In this document: positions 1 to 7,300 of the stretch, piece by piece | Position numbering within the stretch: position 1 is the first letter of the stretch | How the letters are laid out: each line of letters opens with the position of its first letter | Assembly (NCBI GenBank): GCA_903893335.1 | Contig: CAITLX010000786.1 | Location: 1 to 13,318 of the forward strand | Length of the DNA stretch: 13,318 nucleotides | DNA from: an uncultured delta proteobacterium | GTDB lineage: Bacteria; Myxococcota_A; Polyangia; Polyangiales; Polyangiaceae | Direction of reading: 5' to 3' | The notes under the pieces: generated by a model | Seen by the model: the letters and a program-made list of their open reading frames with translations, nothing else | Told to the model about the DNA's origin: nothing | Databases searched by the model: none | Made by a program: the position numbers and the translations under genes

Positions 1-153
1 CTGCAGGCGGGCACGGTGTGGATCAACCAGTGGAACGGCTTCGACGACGCGGCGCCGTTCGGCGGCTACAAGCAGTCGGGCTGGGGTCGCGAGATGGGCG
101 AGCAGGCGCTCGAGCTGTACACGCAGACGAAAGCGGTCTGGGTGAAGCTCTAG
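1..153 (+). CDS. Aldehyde dehydrogenase, C-terminal fragment (5' end outside window)
   Basis: The window opens inside this gene; only the last 50 codons and the TAG stop are present. The translation contains AGTVWIN followed by PFGGYKQSGWGRE and ends in ALELYTQTKAVWVKL. This is the signature C-terminus of the NAD(P)-dependent aldehyde dehydrogenase superfamily (betaine-, phenylacetaldehyde- and retinal-dehydrogenase-like branch), where the FGGxKxSGxGRE segment and the following helix close the catalytic and oligomerisation region. These enzymes oxidise aldehydes to carboxylic acids in the cytoplasm. The catalytic Cys and Glu lie upstream of the window, so the substrate cannot be inferred. The gene converges on the VWA lipoprotein gene with an 87-bp gap containing a hairpin. 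Family assignment is firm; subfamily is not. Confidence 0.93.
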   Translation: MQAGTVWINQWNGFDDAAPFGGYKQSGWGREMGEQALELYTQTKAVWVKL

Positions 154-198
154 CCCGCTCGCGGACGCGAAGGCGGTCCTGGGTGAACCCCTGGCCCG

Positions 199-224
199 CG
201 CCCGGAGATTCTCCTCTCCGGGCG
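199..224. terminator. Hairpin between convergent genes, possible bidirectional terminator
   Basis: A perfect 10-bp inverted repeat (199-208 pairs with 215-224, stem CGCCCGGAGA/TCTCCGGGCG) encloses a 6-nt loop TTCTCC. It sits between the stop of the aldehyde dehydrogenase (153) and the stop of the convergent VWA gene (241), where a shared terminator is expected. There is no T-run on either side, so it would be a non-canonical GC-rich terminator or a transcript-end stabiliser. The stem is seen directly; the function is inferred. Confidence 0.55.
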
Positions 225-240
225 GGGTGAGCGGCGCGGC

Positions 241-1407
241 TCAGTGGAGCGTCGAGCAGCCGAGCTGGATGTCGACCTGGCTGCCCTGCGGGCCGTTGAG
301 CAGCTCGTCGCAGGTGGCGGGGCACATCACGAGGCTCTGCGGGTTCTGCGGGTCGTCGTAGTACCAGCCGGGGCCGCCGTTGCAGGCGCCCTGATCGGTG
401 ACTTGCTTGAACGTCTCGGTGGGCGAGCCGTCGCCCGGCGTGTACTTCACGTTGACCTTGTTGGTGTCGACGACGCCGACGGCCGGGGTCGGGACCTTGT
501 ACTGGCACGAGAGCGCCGCGCCGCGGATCTGGTTCATCGCGTCGAGGAACTCCTGCGTCGCGTTGCCTGCGCCGACCATGATGGCCTTGCCGCCGCCGCC
601 CGGCGTCGCGATGTCGTTGAGGTTGGTCAGCGACTGGCCCGAGCCGAGCACGCCGATGACGAACGTCTTGACCGACGGGTTGCCCGCGGCAGCCGGCCCG
701 GCGATCTGCTGACCGATGACGACGGTGTCGTCCTCGTTCGGCACGTCGCTGCACACCGACGACGGCTCGCCGTCGGTCGCGAGCACGACGATGGTGGTGT
801 GCGTCGGGTGCGCGATCGCCCACTGCTTGGCGTGGGTGACGGCGCCCTTGAGCGCGGCGTAGGTCGGCGTGCCGGTGGACGGCGAGTGGAGCGTCGAGTT
901 GTTGAGCGACGCGGTGAGCTTGGCCGCCGCGTTCGGCAGCGTGTCGATCTCGATCTCGGGCTTGGCGTACTTCGTGTAGTCACACGAGTCGCCGCCGAAG
1001 GTGTTCGGGTCCTCGATCGCGAAGTACTGCAGGCCCACGCCGAGGCCCGCAGCCTCGGGCGCGCTGACGAACTGCGTGAGAGCGCTGATCATGGCGTCCC
1101 ACTTCGAGCTGCCGCCGCCTCCGCTCGGGGGGCTGCTCATCGAGCCCGACTGGTCGACCATGAGGTACATGTCGAGCGGGACGAGCTCGGCCTTGCGCGT
1201 CTCGCCGGCGCAGGCGCCTGCCTCGTCGAACTCGGCGTCGTTGTCGGTCCCCGCCTCGAAGAGCAGCCCGCCGGTGCCTCCGCCGCCGTTGGTGCCGCCG
1301 CCGCCGCCCGGGCGCGCGTTGGACGTGCCGTTCGCGCTGCACGCTGCGAGGGCGAGAAGGCTGACGGAAGCGAGAAGGCGGGGGACGAGGGTACGGGCGA
1401 GAGACAT
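241..1407 (-). CDS. von Willebrand factor A (VWA) domain lipoprotein, 388 aa
   Basis: This is a predicted surface or periplasmic lipoprotein with one VWA domain. The N-terminus is a signal peptide ending in a lipobox (LALAAC, lipidated Cys at residue 23), followed by a flexible Gly-rich linker (about residues 32-47). The VWA fold starts near residue 78. It has a complete MIDAS metal site: D85-Q-S87-G-S89, then a GTPTYAAL threonine loop, then the ATDGEPS aspartate after a hydrophobic strand (TTIVVLATDG). VWA domains with an intact MIDAS usually bind protein ligands through a divalent cation. The C-terminal third carries several Cys residues, probably disulfide-bonded. The ATG at 1407 is supported by a GGAGG six bases upstream. 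It lies 107 bp downstream of rimO on the same strand, but a strong hairpin separates them. The family is common in Myxococcota; ligand and role are unknown. Confidence 0.92.
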   Translation of the reverse strand: MSLARTLVPRLLASVSLLALAACSANGTSNARPGGGGGTNGGGGTGGLLFEAGTDNDAEFDEAGACAGETRKAELVPLDMYLMVDQSGSMSSPPSGGGGSSKWDAMISALTQFVSAPEAAGLGVGLQYFAIEDPNTFGGDSCDYTKYAKPEIEIDTLPNAAAKLTASLNNSTLHSPSTGTPTYAALKGAVTHAKQWAIAHPTHTTIVVLATDGEPSSVCSDVPNEDDTVVIGQQIAGPAAAGNPSVKTFVIGVLGSGQSLTNLNDIATPGGGGKAIMVGAGNATQEFLDAMNQIRGAALSCQYKVPTPAVGVVDTNKVNVKYTPGDGSPTETFKQVTDQGACNGGPGWYYDDPQNPQSLVMCPATCDELLNGPQGSQVDIQLGCSTLH

Positions 1408-1413
1408 CGAGGA

Positions 1414-1418
1414 CCTCC
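1414..1418 (-). promoter_or_regulatory. Ribosome binding site of the VWA lipoprotein gene
   Basis: GGAGG on the - strand, six bases before the ATG at 1407. It fixes the start codon and agrees with the signal peptide beginning at that Met. Confidence 0.8.
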
Positions 1419-1444
1419 GGGCGTCGGCGTGAAGGACGCTGAAC

Positions 1445-1473
1445 GCCGTTTGTCGATGCTAGCGCGAAACGGC
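1445..1473. repeat. Inverted repeat GCCGTTT-N15-AAACGGC upstream of the VWA gene
   Basis: Perfect 7-bp arms (1445-1451 and 1467-1473) separated by 15 bp, lying between the rimO terminator hairpin and the VWA start. The centre includes the palindrome GCTAGC. It could be an operator for the VWA gene or a second, weaker terminator stem after rimO. The arms are seen directly; the role is open. Confidence 0.4.
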
Positions 1474-1514
1474 CCCGCCCGGGAGCCCCGAACGCCCAGG
1501 CGCTCCCGACGGGG
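1473..1514 (-). terminator. Probable intrinsic terminator of rimO
   Basis: On the - strand the rimO stop codon is followed at once by CCCCG-T-CGGGAGC, a 15-nt loop, then GCTCCCG-GG-CGGGG. This gives a 12-bp stem interrupted by a small 1/2-nt internal loop (outer arms 1510-1514 and 1473-1477, inner arms 1502-1508 and 1480-1486). The 3' side continues CCGTTTCG, with only a short T-run. Position directly after the stop and stem strength support a terminator, making the downstream VWA gene a separate transcript or read-through product. Confidence 0.6.
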
Positions 1515-2942
1515 TCAGCGCCAGCCGGCCGGAACGACGTTGAGCGAGACGCGCTTCTTGCTGGCGGCGGCGCTCGGAGGGCGAGCGGGCCGCGGGCCCT
1601 CGCCGAGGAGCTCGCCGACGAGATCGTAGTCCGATGCCTGCGTGACGACGACCCGCCGCAGGGTGCCCGGCTCGGCGTCGCCGCCCGAGAGGTAGACCTG
1701 CCCGTCGACCTCGGGCGCCTGGCCCGCGTGCCGCCCCATGATGACGTACTCGTGCTCGTCGCTCGCGCCCTCGACGAGCACGTCGAGCTCGCGACCGATC
1801 AGCGCGGCGTTGAGCCGGTGGCTGATGCCGCGCTGCAGCGTCATGAGCTTGCGGTAGCGGCTCTGCGCGGTGCGGGCGGGGACCTTGGCGTCGAGGCTGT
1901 GGCTGGCCGAGCCGTCCTCGTCCGAGTAGCGAAACGCCGCGACGCGGTCGAACGAGGCCCAGCGCACGAAGTCGCACAGTTCGTCGAAGTCGGCCTGCGT
2001 CTCGCCCGGGTGGCCGACGATGAACGCGGTGCGGAAGACGAGGCCGGGGACGTCGCGGCGCAGGCGCTCGACGACGCGGCGCAGGCGCGAGCCGCCGTGG
2101 CCGCGCTTCATGCGGCGGAGCATCGAGTCGGACGCGTGCTGCAGCGGCATGTCGACGTAGGGCACGACGCGCGGGTGCTGCGCGAGCAGCTCGACGAGCG
2201 CGTCGTCGAGCGTCTCGGGGTAGAGGTAGAAGAGGCGCACCCAGCGGATGCCCGGCACGTCGGCGACGCGGCGCACGAGATCGGCGAGCGTGCCGCGCCC
2301 CTCGGCGGCGAGGTCGCGCCCCCAGCGCACGGTGTCCTGCGAGATGAGGTTGATCTCGACGGTGCCCGCGGCGGCGAGCCGCTCGACCTCGCGCACGACG
2401 TCGTCGGCGGCGCGCGAGCGCTGCGTGCCGCGCAGATCGGGGATGACGCAGAACGAGCAGGTGCGGCTGCACCCCTCGGCGATCTTCACGTAGGCGCTCG
2501 CGCGGCCCGTGCTGATGGCGCGCGGGTCGGCGGCGCGCTGGAGCCAGTCGGCGGGGTGGCCGACGAGCATGCGGCCGGCGGCGTCTCCCTTGTCGAGGAC
2601 CTCGGCGAGCTTGAGCATGTCGCTCGAGCCGAGGAAGTGATCGACCTCGGGCAGATCGGCGGCGAGCTCGCCGGGGTGGCGCTGCGAGAGGCAGCCGGCG
2701 ACGACGAGGCGCTCGCAGCGGCCGGAGTCCTTGAGCGCGGCCATCTCGAAGATGGTGTCGATCGACTCCTTCTTCGCGTCGCCGACGAAGCCGCAGGTGT
2801 TGACGACGATGACCTCGGCGTCGGCCGGGTCGGCGACGTGGTCGAGGCCCGCGTCGCGCGCGACGCCGTACATGACCTCGCTGTCGACGCGGTTCTTCGG
2901 GCAACCGAGGCTCACGAGGTGGAAGGTGCGGCGGCGACGCAT
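1515..2942 (-). CDS. rimO: Ribosomal protein S12 methylthiotransferase RimO, 475 aa
   Basis: RimO is a cytoplasmic radical-SAM enzyme that adds a methylthio group to the conserved aspartate of ribosomal protein S12 (Asp89 in E. coli numbering), using two [4Fe-4S] clusters. The N-terminal UPF0004 domain shows its three cluster cysteines: C14 in SLGCPKNRVDSE, C50 in NTCGF and C84 in AGCLSQR. The radical-SAM triad is C158-x3-C162-x2-C165 in EGCSRTCSFC. A TRAM-like C-terminus (EYVIMGRHAGQAPEVDG) follows. The LGCPKN and YVKIAEGC signatures favour RimO over its tRNA-modifying relative MiaB. I chose the ATG at 2942 because the conserved core (HLVSLGCPKN) begins eight residues later. The open frame continues upstream to 3149, but that would overlap the divergent gene at 3061. 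No good Shine-Dalgarno precedes 2942. Length is slightly above the usual roughly 440 residues because of a 25-30-residue tail. Confidence 0.96.
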   Translation of the reverse strand: MRRRRTFHLVSLGCPKNRVDSEVMYGVARDAGLDHVADPADAEVIVVNTCGFVGDAKKESIDTIFEMAALKDSGRCERLVVAGCLSQRHPGELAADLPEVDHFLGSSDMLKLAEVLDKGDAAGRMLVGHPADWLQRAADPRAISTGRASAYVKIAEGCSRTCSFCVIPDLRGTQRSRAADDVVREVERLAAAGTVEINLISQDTVRWGRDLAAEGRGTLADLVRRVADVPGIRWVRLFYLYPETLDDALVELLAQHPRVVPYVDMPLQHASDSMLRRMKRGHGGSRLRRVVERLRRDVPGLVFRTAFIVGHPGETQADFDELCDFVRWASFDRVAAFRYSDEDGSASHSLDAKVPARTAQSRYRKLMTLQRGISHRLNAALIGRELDVLVEGASDEHEYVIMGRHAGQAPEVDGQVYLSGGDAEPGTLRRVVVTQASDYDLVGELLGEGPRPARPPSAAASKKRVSLNVVPAGWR

Positions 2943-2953
2943 GAGGGCCGGAG

Positions 2954-2959
2954 AGTGTA
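2954..2959 (-). promoter_or_regulatory. Candidate -10 element for rimO (weak)
   Basis: TACACT on the - strand (4 of 6 matches to TATAAT), 11 bases upstream of the rimO ATG. If used, transcription would start within a few bases of the ATG, consistent with the missing Shine-Dalgarno. No recognisable -35 box lies about 17 bp upstream. The match is weak, and the reading is inference. Confidence 0.22.
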
Positions 2960-3047
2960 GCCGATGGCGGGCGAGGCGCCGCGCCGAGGCGCGCCGGGTC
3001 GAGCGGAAGGCCCACCGCCACGGCGCTTGTGGTATCGATTGCGCGCC

Positions 3048-3054
3048 AAGGAGG
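3048..3054 (+). promoter_or_regulatory. Ribosome binding site of the AgmX/PglI-domain lipoprotein gene
   Basis: AAGGAGG six bases before the ATG at 3061, a near-perfect Shine-Dalgarno. It decides this start against in-frame upstream Met codons, which would run back through the divergent rimO gene. Confidence 0.88.
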
Positions 3055-3060
3055 ACTGCC

Positions 3061-4053
3061 ATGAACACGCTCGCTCGGGTGTCGGTGTTGGGTGTCTCGT
3101 TCGCTTGCGTCGGAGCTTGCTCCGGGTCCGCGAAGGTCGCGGTCGTCAAGGCTCCTCCCGCCGCGAGCGCCGAGGCGGCCGAGTCGGCCGAGGCGTCCGA
3201 CGTGCCGCTCGAGAAGGTCGCTCCTGGCGCCGTGAAGCCCGCTGCCGCCAGCTACGGCTACGACTTCGACGAGGACGATCTGCGCTGGAAGCGCCCGCGC
3301 AACGCGCGCCCCGACGACGAAAATGCGAAGGCGCGCGAGGCGGGGCGCCTGCCCCCGGCCGACATCCAGGCGGCGCTGCGCGCGCAGGCCGCGAGCAAGA
3401 TGCTCGGCTGCTACGACGAGGGCAAGAAGCGCGACCCGAAGCTGAACGGCACCATCGTGCTGCGCTTCACCGTGACGCCCGAGGGCAAGGCTGCCCTGGC
3501 GCGCGCGGGCGAGTCGACCGACCTCGCCGACGCGGTCGCCGTCGGCTGCGTCGTGCAGACGCTCTCCGGCGTGACCTTCCCCAAGCCCGCAGGCTCGGGC
3601 GTGACCGTGCTCTACCCCGTCAAGCTCGCCAGCGGGCCCATCCCGCTCGCCGAGCGCGTGGTCGGCACGTGGAAGTTCGACTTCACGGGCGAGCGCCGCG
3701 CCAAGGTCGAGGCCGACCTGAAGAAGAAGGCCGGCAAGGACGCGAAGAAGCTCGAGAAGTTGATGAAGGACGCCGAGGCCGAGGCCGCAGCGTCGCGCTT
3801 CGAGATCACGCGCAACACCATCGCGAGCAAGGTCGGCGACCAGGTGCTGTTCCGCGTCTCGTACCAGCAGGTCGGCGAGAAGGACGGCGCGCTCACCGTG
3901 AAGATCACGGGCAAGCCCGACGGTCACGCTCCGATGGCGCCGGGAGCCGAGATCGTGCTCGCCGGCGACAAGGGAATGCTCTCGTTCGAGGGCGACGACG
4001 CGATCGTGATGCGCGACCCGAAGAAGGGCGCGCTCAGGTTCAACAGGCAGTAA
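3061..4053 (+). CDS. Lipoprotein with AgmX/PglI-type C-terminal domain, 330 aa
   Basis: Predicted exported lipoprotein. A short signal peptide ends in VGAC (Cys20) and is followed by an Ala/Glu-rich low-complexity linker (about 25-62). Residues 101-189 match the AgmX/PglI C-terminal domain frequent in Myxococcota: MLGCYDEGKKRDPKLNG, then IVLRFTVTPEGK, VGCVVQTL and VTFPKPAGSGVTVLYPV. C117 and C163 are the typical pair. The fold is TonB-C-like in sequence pattern, but the function is generally unknown; the name comes from a gliding-motility protein and does not show a motility role here. A strongly charged helix, possibly coiled coil, spans about 211-245. The rest (GTWKFDFTG at 202-210, then beta-strand-rich sequence to 330) resembles a small lipocalin-like barrel; that part is inference. 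It is divergent from rimO. The stop codon lies inside a 29-bp tandem repeat. Confidence 0.88.
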   Translation: MNTLARVSVLGVSFACVGACSGSAKVAVVKAPPAASAEAAESAEASDVPLEKVAPGAVKPAAASYGYDFDEDDLRWKRPRNARPDDENAKAREAGRLPPADIQAALRAQAASKMLGCYDEGKKRDPKLNGTIVLRFTVTPEGKAALARAGESTDLADAVAVGCVVQTLSGVTFPKPAGSGVTVLYPVKLASGPIPLAERVVGTWKFDFTGERRAKVEADLKKKAGKDAKKLEKLMKDAEAEAAASRFEITRNTIASKVGDQVLFRVSYQQVGEKDGALTVKITGKPDGHAPMAPGAEIVLAGDKGMLSFEGDDAIVMRDPKKGALRFNRQ

Positions 4054-4099
4054 GGGGCGCGCTCAGGTTCACCAGGCAGTAGAGCGCGCGCTCGGGTTC
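4026..4099 (+). repeat. 29-bp tandem repeat spanning the stop codon (2 near-identical copies plus a partial third)
   Basis: Copy 1 (4026-4052) and copy 2 (4055-4081) match at 26 of 27 bases with a period of 29; the only difference is A4043 versus C4072. A third partial copy (4086-4099, GCGCGCTCxGGTTC) keeps the 29-bp phase with one mismatch in 14. Copy 1 encodes the last codons of the upstream lipoprotein (GALRFNRQ-stop). Because 29 is not a multiple of 3, copy 2 encodes GALRFTRQ-stop in a different frame. Confidence 0.9.
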
Positions 4100-4104
4100 G
4101 AGCG
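4089..4104 (+). terminator. Short hairpin downstream of the AgmX/PglI-domain gene
   Basis: Perfect 6-bp stem CGCTCG/CGAGCG with a GGTT loop, 36 bp after the stop and overlapping the degenerate third copy of the tandem repeat. No T-tract follows, so terminator function is only a possibility. Between here and about 4261 I see no convincing promoter or other element. Confidence 0.28.
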
Positions 4105-4261
4105 GCACCAGCGGGGTGCGTTCGGATGACGGTGGCGGCGGGCGGACGACGTCCCGTCGGCGGGGGCCTGCTCGTTTACCTGGCTCTCGGGGGCGTGTAT
4201 CACCCGAAGAGTGTGGAATCTCACGAGTGACGCGCGACGCCCGAAGACGGTCACGACGGGC

Positions 4262-4363
4262 GTGCGGGTCGAGGTCGGGGAACGAGGGCCGGGCCCTCGA
4301 CCCAATCGTCGGCGCGCGTGGTTCGCGGTGCTCGTCGCGGTGGTGCAGGTCGCCAGCGGTTGC
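4262..4363 (+). other. Signal peptide and lipobox of the giant protein
   Basis: Residues 1-34 counted from the GTG at 4262: a basic n-region ending NRRR, a 13-residue hydrophobic core and V-A-S-G-Cys34 (codon 4361-4363). The RRRAWF stretch loosely resembles a twin-arginine motif but lacks the usual preceding Ser/Thr, so Sec export is more likely. Confidence 0.7.
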
Positions 4364-7300
4364 GGCACCTCGGCCGACCCGGGCGCGCGCCTCGATGCCG
4401 CGCTGAGCGGCCGGCTCGACGCGTCGGCGAGCCCCGCAGCAGACCCGCGCGGCACGACACGGGCCAGCCTCGACGCGGCCTACATCGCTGCGCGGCAGGC
4501 CGAGGGGCGCGCGGACCCCCATCTGCATTTCGTCGCGACCGCGACGGGGCGCGAGTCGCACAACGCGCTTCACGGGCTCGCGACGCGGCTCTCGGCCGAC
4601 GGGGTCGCGCTGCGAGGCGACGCGGGCGCGTGGCAGGGGAGCCTGACGACCCGGGCGCTGCGCTGCGACGGCGGCACGACGCGCGTGGGCGCGACGGCGC
4701 TTCGTGCCACGCGGCAGGAGCCGAACCGCGCGGCGCTGGCGCGCCTGGCCGGGGACATTCCGTTCGAGGAGTGGGTCGTGAACGGGCCGCTCGGCGTCGA
4801 GCATGGTTACACGTTTCCGACCGACCCCTGCGAGGGCCACGGGGCGCGCGTCGTGGTCGAGGTGGCGCTGAGCGGGCTCGCCGCGCGCGGCGGCGGGCGG
4901 GCGCTGACGCTGCACGACGCGACCGGTGCGCCGCGCGCTCGCTACGCGGGAGCCTACGCCGAGGACGCGAAGGGGCGGCCGCTCGACGTCGCGCTGACCG
5001 CGACCGAGGGGCGCCTCGAGATCGCGGTGCAGACCGAGGGGGCAACGTGGCCCGTGGTCGTCGATCCGATGGTCAGCACGCTCGAGTGGAAGCTCACGCT
5101 CGCGGGAGTGGCCGCGAGCGCGAGCTCGGAGAACCCGGTCGTCGTCCGTGGCGACATCGCCGTGGTCGGCTCGCCCGGCACTCAGGTCGTGACGAACGCG
5201 GAGCAAGGGGCGGTGTACTTCTTCGCCCGCTTCGCAGGCGCCTGGAGCCAGATCGCGCAGGTCACCGCGTCCGATGGCGCGGCAGGCGATCACTTCGGCA
5301 AGGCGTTGGCGTTCGACGGAGCCTCGCTGGTGGTCGGGGCGCCGGATTACATGCCCGCCTACCAAATCGGCAAGACGTACTTCTTCGTCGGCAGCGGCGG
5401 TAGCTGGACCCAGCAGGCGATGATCGCCGCCAACGACACGCTGGCTCCGTTCGGCAACATCAACCTGCAGTTCGGCCGCTCGGTGGCCGTGGCCGGTGAC
5501 CTCGCGCTGATTGGTGGCTACCAGCGCTCGAGCGGCGGACCGGCTGGCCCCGGGCGCGTCTACGCGTGCGCCCGGACGGCCGGCGTCTGGGCGCTTCAAG
5601 CGCGGCTCGAGACCGCGGATGCAGCGAGCGACAGCTTCGGCAGCAGCCTCGCGCTGTCCGGCACGACGGCGCTCGTCGGCGACCCCGGCGCGGCGAGCGG
5701 CGCGAACACGGGCGCGGCGTATGTGTTCGCGCAGATCGGTACGGCGTGGAGCCCGCAAATGCGGCTGGCCGCCGCCGGAGGCGGCACCCACGAGGTATTC
5801 GGTACGTCGGTGGCGCTCGCGCCGGACTCGTTGCTGGTGGGTGCGCCGGGGGTCGCCGACACCGCTCCCGCCGGCGCGGCGTACGCCTTCGCGCGCAGCG
5901 GTGGTGGGTGGGGCGCTCCGCAGCGACTCATCGCGAGCGACGCCGCGACGGGAGACGCCTTCGGCGCCGCGGTCGCGATCGATGGTGCGCTCGCGCTGGT
6001 CGGAGCCCCACGGACGTCGGGGTCGTCGTCTCCCGGCGCGGCGTACGCGTTCGGGCGCAGCGGCATGGGCGTCTGGTCCCAGACGGCGATGGTCCTGCCG
6101 TCGGCGAGGACGGCCGCCGACCATTTCGGGTCGCGGGTCGCGGTCAGCGGGACGACGGGCGTGTTCGGCGGGGCCACGGGCGCGCGCGTGTTCTCGGTGA
6201 CGGCCGGCGCGTGGTCGGAGGGCTCGGCGCTCGCGCTGCGCGAAGCCTCGGCGGGGTTCGGCGGGGCCGTGTCGGTGAGCGGCGAAGTGGCGATCGTCGG
6301 CGCCCCGCAGTCCCAGATGGGGAGCAAGGCGAGGCAGGGCGCGGCGTATGCATTCCATCGCGTCACCTATGGCTGGGCGCAGGAGGCGAAGCTGTGGGCG
6401 ACCGACGGCGCGGCCGAGGCGCTGTTCGGCAGCGCGGTCTCGGTGAGCGGCAGCACCGCGCTGATCGGTGCCCCGGGAGCCGACGGGGCGCCCGCGGGAG
6501 CGGGCGGTCCAGGGGCCGCGTACGTCTTCACGCGCTCGGGCACGGCCTGGCAGCAGTCGAAGAAGCTCGTGCCCAGCGTGCGCGGCGCGCAGCCGGACGA
6601 CTTCGGCACCGATGTCTCGCTCGACCGCACCGTCGCCGCCGTGCGCGCGCGCGTGTCCGGAGAGCTCTGGATCTTCGAAGGGAGCGGGTCGGCGTGGGAC
6701 GAGAAGGCGAGAGTCTCCGGGTACAGCTCCGGGCTCGCGAGCGGCGTGTCGGTGTCGGGCTCGAGGGTGCTCACCTGCCAGCGCCCCGGCTACGCAGCGG
6801 TGCTCCTGCGCGCCGCGTCGGGGACCTGGGCCTCCGAGGGCGGCATCACGTTCAGCAACGGTTGCGTCGGCGGGTTCTGCGATTGCGCAGTCGCGCTCAG
6901 CGGCGACACGGCGCTCGTGTCGGCTCCGAGGGAGAGCGTTGGCCAGGCCGCCCTCGCTGGAGTGGTCAACGTCGCCGTCCGTGGGGCCCAAGGCTGGAGC
7001 CAGGTGGCCACGCTGACGGCGAGCGACGCGGCGGCGTCGGAGATGTTCGGCTCGGCGCTGTCGCTGGAAGGCACGACGGCGCTCGTCGGCGCCCCGGGCG
7101 CCTACGGAAACGCCGGACGTGGATCCGCCTACCTTTTCTTGCAGAGCGGCTCTACCTGGGAGCAGCAGGCGAAGCTCGAGGCGAGCGACGGGGCCTCGGG
7201 CGACCACCTCGGCGCGGCGGTGGCCTTCCAGGGGGGCACGGCGCTGCTGGGGGCCGTCGGGGCGACCGTGAGCGGGCAGTCCGCCGCAGGCGCCGCCTAC

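Noticed and set aside
244..1629. 461-codon + strand frame opposite the VWA gene and the rimO 3' end
   Set aside because: Arg/Ala-rich translation with no motif. It runs antisense to a gene with an intact MIDAS site and lipobox.
1515..2942. MiaB (tRNA methylthiotransferase) instead of RimO
   Set aside because: LGCPKNRVDSE and YVKIAEGC are RimO-type signatures. MiaB usually has an Asn-Met-Glu-Gly-Cys type context before the SAM triad.
3033..3039. TATCGAT as a -10 box for the AgmX/PglI-domain gene
   Set aside because: Weak match with no -35 partner about 17 bp upstream; the Shine-Dalgarno is the only element I can support there.
1459..3927. 822-codon - strand frame covering rimO and the next gene
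   Set aside because: Frame-shifted shadow. The rimO frame carries all six cluster cysteines, and the + strand lipoprotein explains 3061-4053.
4175..4201. Possible promoter TTTACC-N15-TGTATC ahead of the giant gene
   Set aside because: Only 4/6 and 3/6 matches to the sigma-70 boxes with a short 15-bp spacer; not distinguishable from chance.
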